The notes under the pieces are model-generated. The model did no database searches, was not told the DNA's origin, and saw only the letters and a list, made by a program, of their open reading frames with translations. This document shows positions 13,653 through 22,036 of a DNA stretch of 32,479 bases, piece by piece (positions within the stretch are counted from its first letter, which is position 1; the number at the start of each line of letters is the position of its first letter). The position numbers were made by a program, and so were the translations under genes. This DNA comes from Armatimonadota bacterium (GTDB lineage: Bacteria > Armatimonadota > JAAZEB01): the NCBI GenBank assembly GCA_016199585.1, contig JACQGM010000069.1, positions 1 to 32,479 of the forward strand, in the 5' to 3' direction.

Positions 13653-14981
13653 CTACCACTCCCGACCGCGCCGCAGCCGCTCCGCGCGCCAGCGGAAGCT
13701 CCTTGCCTGTTCACGGGCGTCCCTCAAGTCCCTTCCTGCCGAGACCAGTATCCCCTCCAGCGCCTTCTTGTGTGGCTCGGACGCGGTCGTGGCCGCGTCC
13801 TGCAGGAGCGCCAGGGCATCCGTCAGCTCGGCGGGTGTCTCGTAGTGGTGGGCGTTGCGGATGAACCGGCATGGGCCACCGTCCCCGTGCTCGGGATCGT
13901 GCAGGTAGGCATCCAGGGCCATGCGGAAGACCTCCGGGGTGCTCTTCACGCCGGCGGCCTCCACCCAGCCCTCCTGGTCATCGCGGGTGACCACGTGCAG
14001 CCAGCGATCCCGGCGCCCCAGGACCTGGAGGGCCGATCGGAGGTACGCCTGCCGCTCCTGTCTGCCGGGGTCGGTAATCCCCGGCACCGTGGCGCGCTGT
14101 ATCGCGTTTGGGGAGGGCTCCGCCAGCAGCGGCACGTCCTTGCCCACCGCCCATGCGTAGGAGGGACGATCCCACTGCTCAGCCTTCCCGTCGAAGTGAT
14201 ATCGCCTGTTCGAGCTGCCCTGGCCTACCGTAAGCCACACGCCGTCCGGTGAGGAGGTGAATCGTTGGACCGTCCAGCTTCGGCTCGGCATATCTGGCAG
14301 CGGGAAGGGCTCCATCTCACCCGTGTCGCGACGGTAGCGGGAGATCCCATTCGCTTCCCCGCCCAGCGGATAGCTACCCCAGGTCCAGACCGCCTCCTTG
14401 TCGAAGACGACCCGGTAGACGCGCGACCCGACCAGGTGCAGGTACGGCCCGAAGTAGCGGATGGTCCGCTCCCGGAGGTTGAGTAGCCCGAGGCCGCCCG
14501 GCTTGCCGCCGAAGCGCAACGGGCTGTTCGGTGAGACGCCACCGGCATAGTCGGCGTGCATGCCGGGGGGACCGTCGTTGCAGCCGAACCAGATTAGATC
14601 CGCATCGAACGGGTCGTGCTCCACCGGGTAGATGGCCCAGGCATCATAGCTGATCCCCGCGGCCCGCCACTCCTTTGTCACCTTGCTATAGACCACGAGG
14701 GGGCTGTAGCGCCGGTACCTGAGATCGGCCTGCGGATCATTGACTCCGAATGCGTCCTTGCCCGCCTCCCTCAGCGCATGGAGGTCACTCCGTTCAGGGA
14801 TGAAGTACCATTCCTCCCGCTCCGTCTCGACGACCTGCCGGCGCTGCGAGGGAATCGGGCCGGCATCCAGCAGAACGAGCGGCGTGGACAGACCTCGGGC
14901 GGATATGGCCCCATCCTTCGGCTGGGACTGCGCTTCCGCCCGTGCCGCTGCTGCCAGGAGACAGAAGGCGAAGGCAGCCAT
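13653..14981 (-). CDS. Exported protein with an SH3-like segment
   Basis: 442 residues as called, with a short hydrophobic leader (MAAFAFCLLAAAARAEA) and then a long soluble region. The middle (about 100-265) is rich in Trp, Tyr and Gly strand segments such as VYRVVFDKEAVWTWG and SRSWTVQRFTSSPDGVWLTV, reminiscent of beta-propeller proteins. Residues about 285-345 (VPLLAEPSPNAIQ ... RWLHVVTRDDQEGWV) resemble a bacterial SH3 domain. The C-terminus is helical and Arg-rich. The start is unsettled: AGGA sits four bases before the ATG, but codons directly upstream in the same frame encode KRAARAIAVGL, which would complete a normal signal peptide, and no ATG, GTG or TTG precedes them. A repeat (15016-15109) occupies that spot. 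Function unknown. Confidence 0.75.
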   Translation of the reverse strand: MAAFAFCLLAAAARAEAQSQPKDGAISARGLSTPLVLLDAGPIPSQRRQVVETEREEWYFIPERSDLHALREAGKDAFGVNDPQADLRYRRYSPLVVYSKVTKEWRAAGISYDAWAIYPVEHDPFDADLIWFGCNDGPPGMHADYAGGVSPNSPLRFGGKPGGLGLLNLRERTIRYFGPYLHLVGSRVYRVVFDKEAVWTWGSYPLGGEANGISRYRRDTGEMEPFPLPDMPSRSWTVQRFTSSPDGVWLTVGQGSSNRRYHFDGKAEQWDRPSYAWAVGKDVPLLAEPSPNAIQRATVPGITDPGRQERQAYLRSALQVLGRRDRWLHVVTRDDQEGWVEAAGVKSTPEVFRMALDAYLHDPEHGDGGPCRFIRNAHHYETPAELTDALALLQDAATTASEPHKKALEGILVSAGRDLRDAREQARSFRWRAERLRRGREW

Positions 14982-15015
14982 GAGTCCTACAGCGATAGCC
15001 CGTGCGGCGCGCTTG

Positions 15016-15109
15016 CCCGGCGACCTCGGTCGCCGGGGTCCATGACTGGAAAGCCGAGTCGGCGCAGGCCGACTTCGTGCAGTCGTCGCCCGCGACCTCG
15101 GTCGCCGGG
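15016..15109. repeat. REP-like palindromic repeat pair
   Basis: Two palindromes with GCGACC-TC-GGTCGC cores (15016-15037, arms CCCGGCGACC/GGTCGCCGGG, and 15089-15109) flank a third hairpin, AGTCGGC-GCAG-GCCGACT. The unit fills the 138-bp gap between the histidine kinase stop and the next gene's start. Such elements are typically dispersed in many copies in GC-rich genomes. Confidence 0.6.
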
Positions 15110-15119
15110 CTCCCGGGCC

Positions 15120-17003
15120 TCAGCGCGCGCCGACCATCGCTCTTGCCGGCTCCGGCTCGGGGCGGTGGCGCGGGAAGACCACTGTCAAGCAAGTGCCCTT
15201 GCCTTCCTCCGTCTCCAGGGCGATCTTGCCGTGGTGAGCCTCGACGATGCGCTTGACGATGGTGAGGCCCAGGCCGGTGCCCTCGGAGAAGTGGCGAGCA
15301 TTCTCGGCACGGAAGAACTCCTCGAAAACGCGGTCGCGCATCTCCCGGGGGATCCCGATCCCCGTGTCGGCGACGATGAGCTCGAGCGACCCCTCGTCGC
15401 CTTGCAGCGACACGCTCACGCGCCCCCGTTCGGGAGTGTACTTGATGGCGTTGCTGACGAGGTTCTCCACCAGACGCACCATCTGGTCGCGGTCGCCGAG
15501 CATCTCCAGGGAGCCGTCGGCGACGCGCGCCTCGTAATCGAGCGACTTCGCCCGTGCCTCTTCTTCCAGGTCGCCGATGACCTGGCGAGTGACCTCGCCG
15601 AGCAGGATCGGCTCCTGGCGGGGCTCGGCGGCGCGTTCTCGCCCCGAGACGAGGGCGAGGAGGTCGCTCGCCAGCGCCAGGAGCTGGGTGCCCCGCTGGT
15701 GGGCGCGGGTGAGGAGCTGGGCGGCCCGCTCCGGCACCGGTCCCACATAGCCATCCAGGATGATGCGCACGTTGCCGAGGATGGCGGCGAGAGGCGAGCG
15801 CAGCTCGTGCGCCACCGTGCGGGTGAAGCGCGCCCGCTCGCGGTCCACATCCTGGAGCACGCGGCAGGTGCGGGCGTTGTTGATCGCGATGGCTGCCAGG
15901 CTGGAGAAGTGCTGCAGGAAGCGCACGTCGTCCTCATCGAAGGCGCCGGTCCGGTCGCCGTAGACGCGCACGACGCCCACCGCGTTCCGGCCGGCCATGA
16001 GAGGAACGCAGAGTACCGAGCGGATTCCCTCGCGCACGGCCTCTTCCGGATACTGGAACAGCCCCTCGCGCTCCACGTCCTCGATGATCACCGTCTCTCC
16101 GAGGAGCGCCCTGCGATCCACCGGGCTGTGCGCCAGACCCACCGGGCCTTTCGCCAGGTAGGCATCGCTGAGGCCGTAGGTGGCGCCGATGTAGAGGTCG
16201 CCGCTCTCGGCGAGGAGACGGATGGAGCACGCTCGGGCCTGCATCACCCGCGCGGCCTGCTCGGAGACATCGCGCAGCACCGCGTCCAGGTCGAGGGTGG
16301 CGGTGATGGACTTGGCGAGTTCGTGGAGCAAGGCCATCTCGGCGTGCATCCGCTCCTCGCGCTCCTTGGCGTCGAGGAGGTCGCGCTCGCGGTGGCGGAG
16401 CCGCACGGCGATGGAGCTGGCGAGGAAGGCGCAGATGTAGAGCATCCCGGCAATCGCCACGAAGTAGGTGGTGGCGCGCACCGGGTCGTCGTAGAGGCGG
16501 AGGGTGGCGAGGGGGCCGTCGGTGGCATGGAGCGGCGCGCCCTGCCAGCGCCCGTAGGCCATGGCCGCGATCAAGAGCAGGCCCACGGTCGTCTCAGCGA
16601 GGCACTCCCAGCGCGGCAGCAGCATCGCCGCCAGGATGACGTGGAAGGTGAAGAAGAGGAGCAGAGGGCTCTCCAGGCCCCCGGTGAGGGCGCTGAGGAT
16701 CGTGAGCGCCACCCAGTCGAGCGCGACCTGCAAGTGCGTGAAGAGGTGGCGCCAGGCGAGCAGATGGTGCCCCTTCGGGGTCACATGGCGATGGACGTAG
16801 GTGAGGGCTGCGTTGTAGGCCAGGATGGCGGCGCCGACCGCATAGAGAGACCCGGCGTGGGGCTGGCCCAGCAGCAGCGCGAGGGTGGCGCCCAGGAGGA
16901 CCGCCGCTCCTGCCAACCAGCGCAACTGGATGAACCATCCCACCCGTGTCGCCAACTCATGGTCGAGTGGCACGTCCTCGCGGTTCGGTGCAAATGGCGG
17001 CAT
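15120..17003 (-). CDS. Membrane histidine kinase with GAF domain
   Basis: 627 residues. The N-terminal 200 residues carry about six hydrophobic segments (for example WLAGAAVLLGATLALLL, SLYAVGAAILAYNAALTYV and TYFVAIAGMLYICAFLASS), a membrane sensor. A signalling helix follows (about 203-225), then a GAF domain (about 238-378, LDAVLRDVSEQAARVMQARA to SSLAAIAINNA). The HisKA domain has phospho-acceptor H399 in FTRTVAHELRSPLAAI. The HATPase domain has an N box (ENLVSNAIKY, 513-522), G1 (DTGIGIP, 546-552) and G2 (GTGLGLTI, 575-582). It is therefore a complete, active-looking kinase. GGGGAGGT six bases upstream supports the ATG. No response regulator gene is adjacent. It starts 21 bp after the hydrogenase maturation protease on the same strand, so it is probably the last hyd operon gene or a coupled one. 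Confidence 0.93.
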   Translation of the reverse strand: MPPFAPNREDVPLDHELATRVGWFIQLRWLAGAAVLLGATLALLLGQPHAGSLYAVGAAILAYNAALTYVHRHVTPKGHHLLAWRHLFTHLQVALDWVALTILSALTGGLESPLLLFFTFHVILAAMLLPRWECLAETTVGLLLIAAMAYGRWQGAPLHATDGPLATLRLYDDPVRATTYFVAIAGMLYICAFLASSIAVRLRHRERDLLDAKEREERMHAEMALLHELAKSITATLDLDAVLRDVSEQAARVMQARACSIRLLAESGDLYIGATYGLSDAYLAKGPVGLAHSPVDRRALLGETVIIEDVEREGLFQYPEEAVREGIRSVLCVPLMAGRNAVGVVRVYGDRTGAFDEDDVRFLQHFSSLAAIAINNARTCRVLQDVDRERARFTRTVAHELRSPLAAILGNVRIILDGYVGPVPERAAQLLTRAHQRGTQLLALASDLLALVSGRERAAEPRQEPILLGEVTRQVIGDLEEEARAKSLDYEARVADGSLEMLGDRDQMVRLVENLVSNAIKYTPERGRVSVSLQGDEGSLELIVADTGIGIPREMRDRVFEEFFRAENARHFSEGTGLGLTIVKRIVEAHHGKIALETEEGKGTCLTVVFPRHRPEPEPARAMVGAR

Positions 17004-17024
17004 CGAGGACCTCCCCTCGCGGGA

Positions 17025-17594
17025 TCAAGCAATGGGCAAGCGTCTGGCTAACCAGTTCCGCACATCGGCCTCGATCTCCTCTACGAACCGGCAGAGCGCC
17101 GCCGACACCGGCGCCGAAAGGCTCGTCTCGGGGGCGAATCGCTCTCCGGCCAACGCATAGACCCACACCTCGTCCGGCAGCCGGCCCAGCGCGGCCGCCA
17201 CCGCCAGCGCCGAGTCCACCGCCAGCGTGTGCGTGGTGCGGAGGTGGCTATCGGCGAAAGCCGGGGCATCCTGCGGGTAGCGGAGGCGGCGCCACTGCCC
17301 GGCCGGCAGCCCCGCGCCGGACTCCGCGGCATCAATGAGGACCAGCAGCTCCTCTCCCTCGACCGCCGACAGCGCTGCCAGGCCGGTGCCATCCGCAACC
17401 ACGCGGACGGCACCGGTCAGACGCGGCTCCAGCGCCCTGGCCGCCGTCAGGCCCAGGGCGTCGTCGCCGAAGCCGGGGCGGCCGACGCCGATGACCAGCG
17501 CGCCCCCGCCGCCATTCACGGAAGTCGCTCCACGTGCATCTTCAGGTTCCGATGCTTGCCCGGGGCGGATCCCGGGCGCTCGCGTGCTCGCCAT
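17025..17594 (-). CDS. Hydrogenase maturation protease (HycI/HyaD family)
   Basis: 189 residues. The fold signature VIGVGRPGFGDDALGL (about 34-49) matches the G-x-G-(N)-x4-DD motif of the nickel-dependent endopeptidases that trim the C-terminus of the [NiFe] large subunit; the usual Asn is Arg here. VVADGTG (D68) and LVLIDAAESG (D88) follow as in the family. Its substrate should be the neighbouring hydA product, which ends with a cleavable tail. The ATG at 17594 lies nine bases after the hydA stop, with AAGGCGG overlapping that stop. A later in-frame GTG (codon 26, just before the first core strand) is an alternative start, since residues 1-25 look unconserved. Confidence 0.9.
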   Translation of the reverse strand: MASTRAPGIRPGQASEPEDARGATSVNGGGGALVIGVGRPGFGDDALGLTAARALEPRLTGAVRVVADGTGLAALSAVEGEELLVLIDAAESGAGLPAGQWRRLRYPQDAPAFADSHLRTTHTLAVDSALAVAAALGRLPDEVWVYALAGERFAPETSLSAPVSAALCRFVEEIEADVRNWLARRLPIA

Positions 17595-17603
17595 GGGCCG
17601 CCT

Positions 17604-18956
17604 TCAGGCGCCGTCCAGTGGCGCCGCGATCCGTTCGATGTGCACTCTCAGGAAGTGCGTCGAGCAACTGATGCACGGGTCGTAGTTCCGGATCAGGTGC
17701 TCGCAGGCCAGGGTGAGCTTCTCGTCGTCGAGCGAGACGATCTGGGGAGCGAGCTTCCGCAGGTCCGCCTCGATCTGCGCCTGGTTCTGCGCCGTGGGCG
17801 ACATGATGCGCGCCGCCGTGATCAGGCCGCGGGAGTCGGTCTCATAGCGGTGCCAGTTGATGCCGCGCGGCGCCTCGGTGGCCGCCGCTCCCACACCTGC
17901 CCGGGGGCGGATCGGCACCGCCGCGCGGGCGGGCGGGCGGTAGGCCTTGATGATCTCCAGCGAGAGCGCCAGGGCGTGTACCGTCTCCAGCGCCCGAGCG
18001 GGGAGGCTGAGGAAGCTGTTGCGCCACGGCAGGCCGTGGCCGACGGCGTCCGAGACGCTGGCCACCAAGTCCGCAGCGCGCTGGTGCAGCTTGTCGGCAT
18101 TGAGGTTGAGGCGGGCCAGGGGACCGATGTGGTAGGGGCCACGGCCCTTGATCATGGAGTGGAGCGCCGTGCTGTGAGGCACGTGCTGCTCTTCGACGGC
18201 GTTCAGGTAGTCCTGCTGCTGCACCCGGAACCCCTTGCTCGAGGCGATGGGACCCAGATTGATCGGGTACTCGTCATCCGGGCTGAGGGCCACGAACTCG
18301 TAGTCCTGGTCGAGCTTGGGGTATTCAAGGGTGGCGGCGAGGAAGAGCGTCAGGTCGCACATCTCCTCCAGGCAGAACTCGATCTCGGGCACCAGCGCCA
18401 TCAGCTCCTGAGGGGTGGGCGCGCGGTAGAAGCCGCCCACGCAGGCGTTGATCGGGTGTACCTCGCGTCCGGCCAGGGTGGAGACGATGGTGTTGCCCAG
18501 CTTCTTGATCCGCAGCGCCCGTTTGACGGTCTCGGCATGATCGGCGGCCATGGTGATGGCGCTCTCGTAGCCGAGGAAGTCGGGCAGGTGCAGCAGGAAG
18601 ATGTGGAGCGCGTGGCTCTCGATCCACTCGCCGCAGTAGAGCAGGTTCCGCAGGGCACGGACGGAGGGCTCGATCTGGTGGGTCACGCCCATTGCCTGCT
18701 CCAGCGCGTGGCAGGAGCTCATCTGGTGGGCAACGGGGCAGATGCCGCAGATGCGGGCGGTGATGTCCGGCACCTCACGGAAGTCTCGGCCGCGCAGGAA
18801 CGCTTCGTAGAAGCGCGGCGGCTCGAAGATCCTCAAGCGAGCATCCGTGACCCGGCCATCCTGGAGGGTCAGGTGCAGGGCGCCTTCCCCCTCCACGCGA
18901 GCCAGATAATCCACCTGGATGCTGCGCGTCTCAGGTTCGTTAGTCGCGTTGCGCAT
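17604..18956 (-). CDS. hydA: Group 3b [NiFe] hydrogenase, large (alpha) subunit
   Basis: 450 residues from the ATG (a GTG at 18965 would add three). It holds both nickel motifs: RICGICPVAH (C70, C73) and DPCISCSTH (C428, C431). H434 is followed by a 16-residue tail (FLRVHIERIAAPLDGA) that the maturation protease should remove. The N-terminal DYLARVEGEGAL and the internal KLGNTIVSTLAGREVHPI are typical of the cytoplasmic bidirectional sulfhydrogenase/NADP-linked group 3b and 3d alpha subunits. It carries the Ni-Fe(CN)2CO active site for H2 oxidation and evolution. Its start overlaps the hydD stop by 17 nt (18940-18956). Gene order hydB-hydG-hydD-hydA matches Pyrococcus furiosus hydrogenase I. 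Accessory hypABCDEF genes are not in the window. Confidence 0.96.
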   Translation of the reverse strand: MRNATNEPETRSIQVDYLARVEGEGALHLTLQDGRVTDARLRIFEPPRFYEAFLRGRDFREVPDITARICGICPVAHQMSSCHALEQAMGVTHQIEPSVRALRNLLYCGEWIESHALHIFLLHLPDFLGYESAITMAADHAETVKRALRIKKLGNTIVSTLAGREVHPINACVGGFYRAPTPQELMALVPEIEFCLEEMCDLTLFLAATLEYPKLDQDYEFVALSPDDEYPINLGPIASSKGFRVQQQDYLNAVEEQHVPHSTALHSMIKGRGPYHIGPLARLNLNADKLHQRAADLVASVSDAVGHGLPWRNSFLSLPARALETVHALALSLEIIKAYRPPARAAVPIRPRAGVGAAATEAPRGINWHRYETDSRGLITAARIMSPTAQNQAQIEADLRKLAPQIVSLDDEKLTLACEHLIRNYDPCISCSTHFLRVHIERIAAPLDGA

Positions 18957-19743
18957 ATCGATCACTCGCTTGCTTGAAGGGCTCGACGTAGCCGTTGAAG
19001 GAGCGGAGCATGCGGGTTATCTCCGCCGGCGAATACCCGAGGCCGATGAAGCGCTCACCCAGCGAGTCGACGTTGGGCAGCTCCATCGGCCCGAAGCACC
19101 CGTAGCAGGCGCGGTTGTAGGCCGGGCAGAGCGCCCCGCAGCCGGCCTGCGTCACCGGTCCCAGGCAAGGCTTCCCGGCCGATACCAGGCGGCAGGACAC
19201 CCCGCGCCGCTTGCACTCGATGCACAGGCTGTAGGTCGGGATCGCCGGCTTGCGGCCCGCCAGCGTGGCGGCTACCAGCTCCAGGATCTGGAAGCGGTTC
19301 ACCGGGCAGCCGCGCAGCTCGAAGTCCACGAAGACGTGCGCCGCGATCGGCGTCGCCGTGTCGAGCGCCTTGATGTACTCCGGGTAGGCATAGACGTACC
19401 GAGTGAATTCCTCGACGTCCGCCCAGTTTCGCAGGGCCTGGATGCCGCCGGAGGTGGCGCAGGCGCCGATGGTGACCAGGAAGTCGCAGTCGCGGCGGAT
19501 CTTGTGGATCCGCTCCTCTTCCTCGGGCGTGGAGACGCTCCCCTCCACCAATCCGATGGCGTAGGGGGGCGGCAGCTCGCGCCGGCGGGCCTCGACGAAG
19601 TAGGCCACTTCGATGGCGCCCACCAGGTCGAGCAGTTGGTCCTCGAGGTTGAGGATGGCCAGTTGGCAGCCGTCGCAGCTCGAGAACTTGTAGACGGCCA
19701 CTTTCGGCTTGCCGTCTGCGGTGAACGCGCCGGTTCGAGGCAT
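18940..19743 (-). CDS. hydD: Group 3b [NiFe] hydrogenase, small (delta) subunit
   Basis: 267 residues carrying the electron relay next to the active site. The proximal cluster ligands are seen in SSCDGCQ (C23, C26), GACATSGG (C95) and RGCPVN (C146). Further cysteines (C174, C177, C184, C193, C202, C206, C213, C216) provide medial and distal [4Fe-4S] clusters. There is no Tat signal, so the enzyme is cytoplasmic, as expected for group 3. The ATG at 19743 has GGAGGAGG seven bases upstream and lies 2 nt after the hydG stop, so the earlier open frame beyond it is not used. The end overlaps hydA. Confidence 0.95.
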   Translation of the reverse strand: MPRTGAFTADGKPKVAVYKFSSCDGCQLAILNLEDQLLDLVGAIEVAYFVEARRRELPPPYAIGLVEGSVSTPEEEERIHKIRRDCDFLVTIGACATSGGIQALRNWADVEEFTRYVYAYPEYIKALDTATPIAAHVFVDFELRGCPVNRFQILELVAATLAGRKPAIPTYSLCIECKRRGVSCRLVSAGKPCLGPVTQAGCGALCPAYNRACYGCFGPMELPNVDSLGERFIGLGYSPAEITRMLRSFNGYVEPFKQASDRYAQRD

Positions 19744-19745
19744 GG

Positions 19746-20618
19746 CTACACCTCCTCCTTCGCGAAGATGTCGGCGATCTCGCTGAGCGCGAACACCGGT
19801 CCGTCCTTGCAGACGAACTTCGAGCCGTACTGGCAATGGCCGCACTGCCCGAAGCCGCAGTTCATGTTGCGCTCCAGACTGATGAACACGCGCTCCGAGC
19901 GCACGTTCAGTTGCTCGAGGCTCCAGGCGGCCGCCCGGTTGAGCATCCGGGGGCCGCAGACGAAGGCGGTCGTCCGGTCGGCATTGATGCGGATGCGCTG
20001 CAGCAGCTTCGTCACCACGCCCACAGGCCCCACCCATTCGCCGGTGGCATTGTCCACCGTCACCAGGGTATCAATGCGCGGATCCTCGTCCCACTTCTCC
20101 AGCTCCGGCACGAAGAGCCGGTCTTCGGGAGTGCGGCAGCCGAAGAGGAGCATGACGCGCCGGAAGCGGTCGCGGTGCTTCAGGAGCCAGTAGACGACGG
20201 GGCGGAGGGGCGCCAGCCCGATGCCGCCACCGATGAGGATCACGTCGCCGCTATGGAGCCGGTCCAGCGGCCAGCCGCGTCCGAACGGGCCGCGCAGGCC
20301 GACCATTCCCCCCTTGCCGATGCGCTCGATGGCGCGGGTGACGGAGCCGACGAGGCGGATGGTGTGCCCCACGGCTTCGTGCTGGTCCGGGTCCGAGGAG
20401 ATGGAGATGGCCGCCTCGCCGATGCCCGGCACGTAGATCATGTTGAACTGGCCGGGCACCCAGCGGTAGCGCTGGCGGAGGCCTTCGTCCACGATCTGCA
20501 CCTGCACCGTGCGGGTGTTGAAGTTCTCGGGGTGCATATCGAGGATGCGGACAGGCACCGGGAGCATGGTTTCCGAGCCGCAGATCGGCTCCGGTCGTGC
20601 TGCAATTGCCAGGTTCAC
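19746..20618 (-). CDS. hydG: Group 3b hydrogenase, FAD/NAD(P)-binding gamma subunit
   Basis: 290 residues of the ferredoxin-NADP reductase-like family (HydG/PyrK-like). An FAD-binding barrel (about 20-110, RYRWVPGQFNMIYVPGIGEA then ISISSDP) is followed by a nucleotide-binding domain with IGGGIGLAPLRPV (129-141) and FVCGPRML. A C-terminal [2Fe-2S] site uses C254, C259, C262 and C270. It passes electrons between NAD(P)H and the HydB/HydD iron-sulfur chain. The GTG at 20618 is chosen because it overlaps the hydB stop as GTGA (20615-20618) and has GGAGGT upstream; an earlier in-frame ATG would overlap hydB further and lacks such a site. Confidence 0.95.
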   Translation of the reverse strand: MNLAIAARPEPICGSETMLPVPVRILDMHPENFNTRTVQVQIVDEGLRQRYRWVPGQFNMIYVPGIGEAAISISSDPDQHEAVGHTIRLVGSVTRAIERIGKGGMVGLRGPFGRGWPLDRLHSGDVILIGGGIGLAPLRPVVYWLLKHRDRFRRVMLLFGCRTPEDRLFVPELEKWDEDPRIDTLVTVDNATGEWVGPVGVVTKLLQRIRINADRTTAFVCGPRMLNRAAAWSLEQLNVRSERVFISLERNMNCGFGQCGHCQYGSKFVCKDGPVFALSEIADIFAKEEV

Positions 20619-21796
20619 GCTGCCACCTCCTTCCTGGCTGCCGTCGCGGCGGCGGCCCACTGCGCGTCGCCGCGAATGGCTGCCGCCTCTTCGGTGATGT
20701 CAATCGCCGCCGGGCACCAGGTGATGCAGCGCCCGCACCCCACGCACCCGCTGGTGCCGAACTGGGCGACGAAGCCTGAGAGCTTGTGCGTCACCCAGTG
20801 GCGGTGGCGGGCGCGGATGCTGTGCCGCACGGGGCCGGCCGTGGTGTAGCTGAACTGGTGGGTGTAGCAGGACTCCCAGTCGCGGGTGCGCGTCGTCACC
20901 TTGCTGGTGAGCTCGGTGGCGTCGCTCACCGTGCTGCAGAAGCAGGTGGGGCAGACCATCGTGCAGTTGCCGCACCCGAGGCAGCGCTTGGCGACCTCAT
21001 CCCAGTGGGGGTGCTCCACGGCGCGCTCCAGTGCCTCCGGCAGGCCCTCGGCCTCCAGACGGCGGCCCATGCGCGCGGCCGCCTGCTCGAGCCGCAGCTC
21101 GGCGAGCTCCAGCTCGGCGGAAGAGGGCTCCCGCACCGGCAAACGCTCGAAGAGCGTGGTGCCGCGCGGGGAGCCACACTGGACGACGAAGCCGCCGCGC
21201 AGCTCCGTCAGCGCCACGTCGTAGCCCTGCCGGGCGACTGGCCCCGTGCCCATCGAGGCGCAGAAGCAGCTACTCCCCGGGTGGGTGCAGTTGACGGCGA
21301 TCACCAGGGCGCTGTCGCGCGTCTGCTGGTAGTAGGAGTCGGCTTCGCAGCGAAACCCGCCCGTCTCCCGAGCGGCGAAGACGCGGTCCTGCACCGCCAG
21401 AGCGGCGACTTCGCATGGCCGAATCCCCAAGAAAGCCAGCTTGGGCGGCGAGGGGGGCCCGTGCTCCATGGCGTAGTAGTCCGGCTCCGGGCGAACGCTG
21501 AAGAGCTGCAGCACCGGGGGAAGGGTGTAGCGCTTGGGGCCGTCCGGCCCGACGACATACTGGAAACACAACTCAGGGTCGCCGTCAACGAGGCGGTATG
21601 AGCCACCGCCTTGCTCGTCTCGGACGCCTCGGGGCAGATCCGCTGCCGAGGTCAGCGGCTGGAACGAGATGACTCCGTCCATCACTCGGGGTCCCAGCAC
21701 GGTGTAGCCCTCTTCGCTGAGTGTGGACACGAGCGTATCCAGCCCGGACCTGGGCAGGTAGTACGGAATCCCCCCGGCCAACTGAATGGCAGGCAT
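20615..21796 (-). CDS. hydB: Group 3b hydrogenase, iron-sulfur beta subunit
   Basis: 393 residues, first gene of the hydrogenase operon. It ends in two ferredoxin-type [4Fe-4S] motifs: CLGCGNCTMVC (C272, C275, C278, C282) and CVGCGRCITWC (C351, C354, C357, C361). The N-terminal two thirds (FLGIRPCEVAALAVQDRVF, VNCTHPGSSCFCASMGTGP) match HydB/AsrA-like subunits. In sulfhydrogenases this subunit wires the flavin subunit to the hydrogenase module and is linked to sulfur reduction. The ATG at 21796 has AAGGAGG five bases upstream. The leader of about 200 nt carries a small stem (CCGGTT-CGGA-AACCGG, 21810-21825) just before the ribosome binding site. Transcription should start near 22001, under a Rex operator. 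Confidence 0.95.
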   Translation of the reverse strand: MPAIQLAGGIPYYLPRSGLDTLVSTLSEEGYTVLGPRVMDGVISFQPLTSAADLPRGVRDEQGGGSYRLVDGDPELCFQYVVGPDGPKRYTLPPVLQLFSVRPEPDYYAMEHGPPSPPKLAFLGIRPCEVAALAVQDRVFAARETGGFRCEADSYYQQTRDSALVIAVNCTHPGSSCFCASMGTGPVARQGYDVALTELRGGFVVQCGSPRGTTLFERLPVREPSSAELELAELRLEQAAARMGRRLEAEGLPEALERAVEHPHWDEVAKRCLGCGNCTMVCPTCFCSTVSDATELTSKVTTRTRDWESCYTHQFSYTTAGPVRHSIRARHRHWVTHKLSGFVAQFGTSGCVGCGRCITWCPAAIDITEEAAAIRGDAQWAAAATAARKEVAA

Positions 21797-21981
21797 ACAT
21801 GCCTCCTTTCCGGTTCGGAAACCGGCAGAACATGGCTCCAGGGTGGCCGCGGCCACACGCCAGCCCGGAAGCGTGCGGAGAGCCGGCGAACCGTCCCTCC
21901 GCACCGGCGCGGGCGTGTGGCCGATGATGTATATGCCCATTGCTGGTTCGGCACCAGGCGTTCGGACCGTCATCTCGTGGA

Positions 21982-21999
21982 TTGTGAAGCATTTCACAA
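21982..21999. promoter_or_regulatory. Rex operator at the hydrogenase promoter
   Basis: TTGTGAA-GCAT-TTCACAA matches the known Rex consensus TTGTGAA-N4-TTCACAA exactly, as a perfect palindrome. It spans about +2 to +19 of the predicted hyd transcript, where bound repressor would block initiation. Rex releases DNA when NADH/NAD+ is high. No rex gene is in the window. Confidence 0.85.
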
Positions 22000-22007
22000 C
22001 CTACGTC

Positions 22008-22036
22008 AGTATAGCACACCCTCTCGCCTTTGTCAA
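22008..22036 (-). promoter_or_regulatory. Consensus promoter of the hydBGDA operon
   Basis: On the minus strand: TTGACA (22036-22031, perfect -35), a 17-nt spacer, TATACT (22013-22008), with TGC just before the -10 (extended -10). It points at hydB and overlaps the AT-rich Rex operator region. The start site is predicted near 22001. Confidence 0.85.

Noticed and set aside
14616-17051. An 811-codon plus-strand frame opposite the histidine kinase
   Set aside because: The minus-strand kinase has every catalytic motif. The plus frame has shadow-type composition and no known domain.
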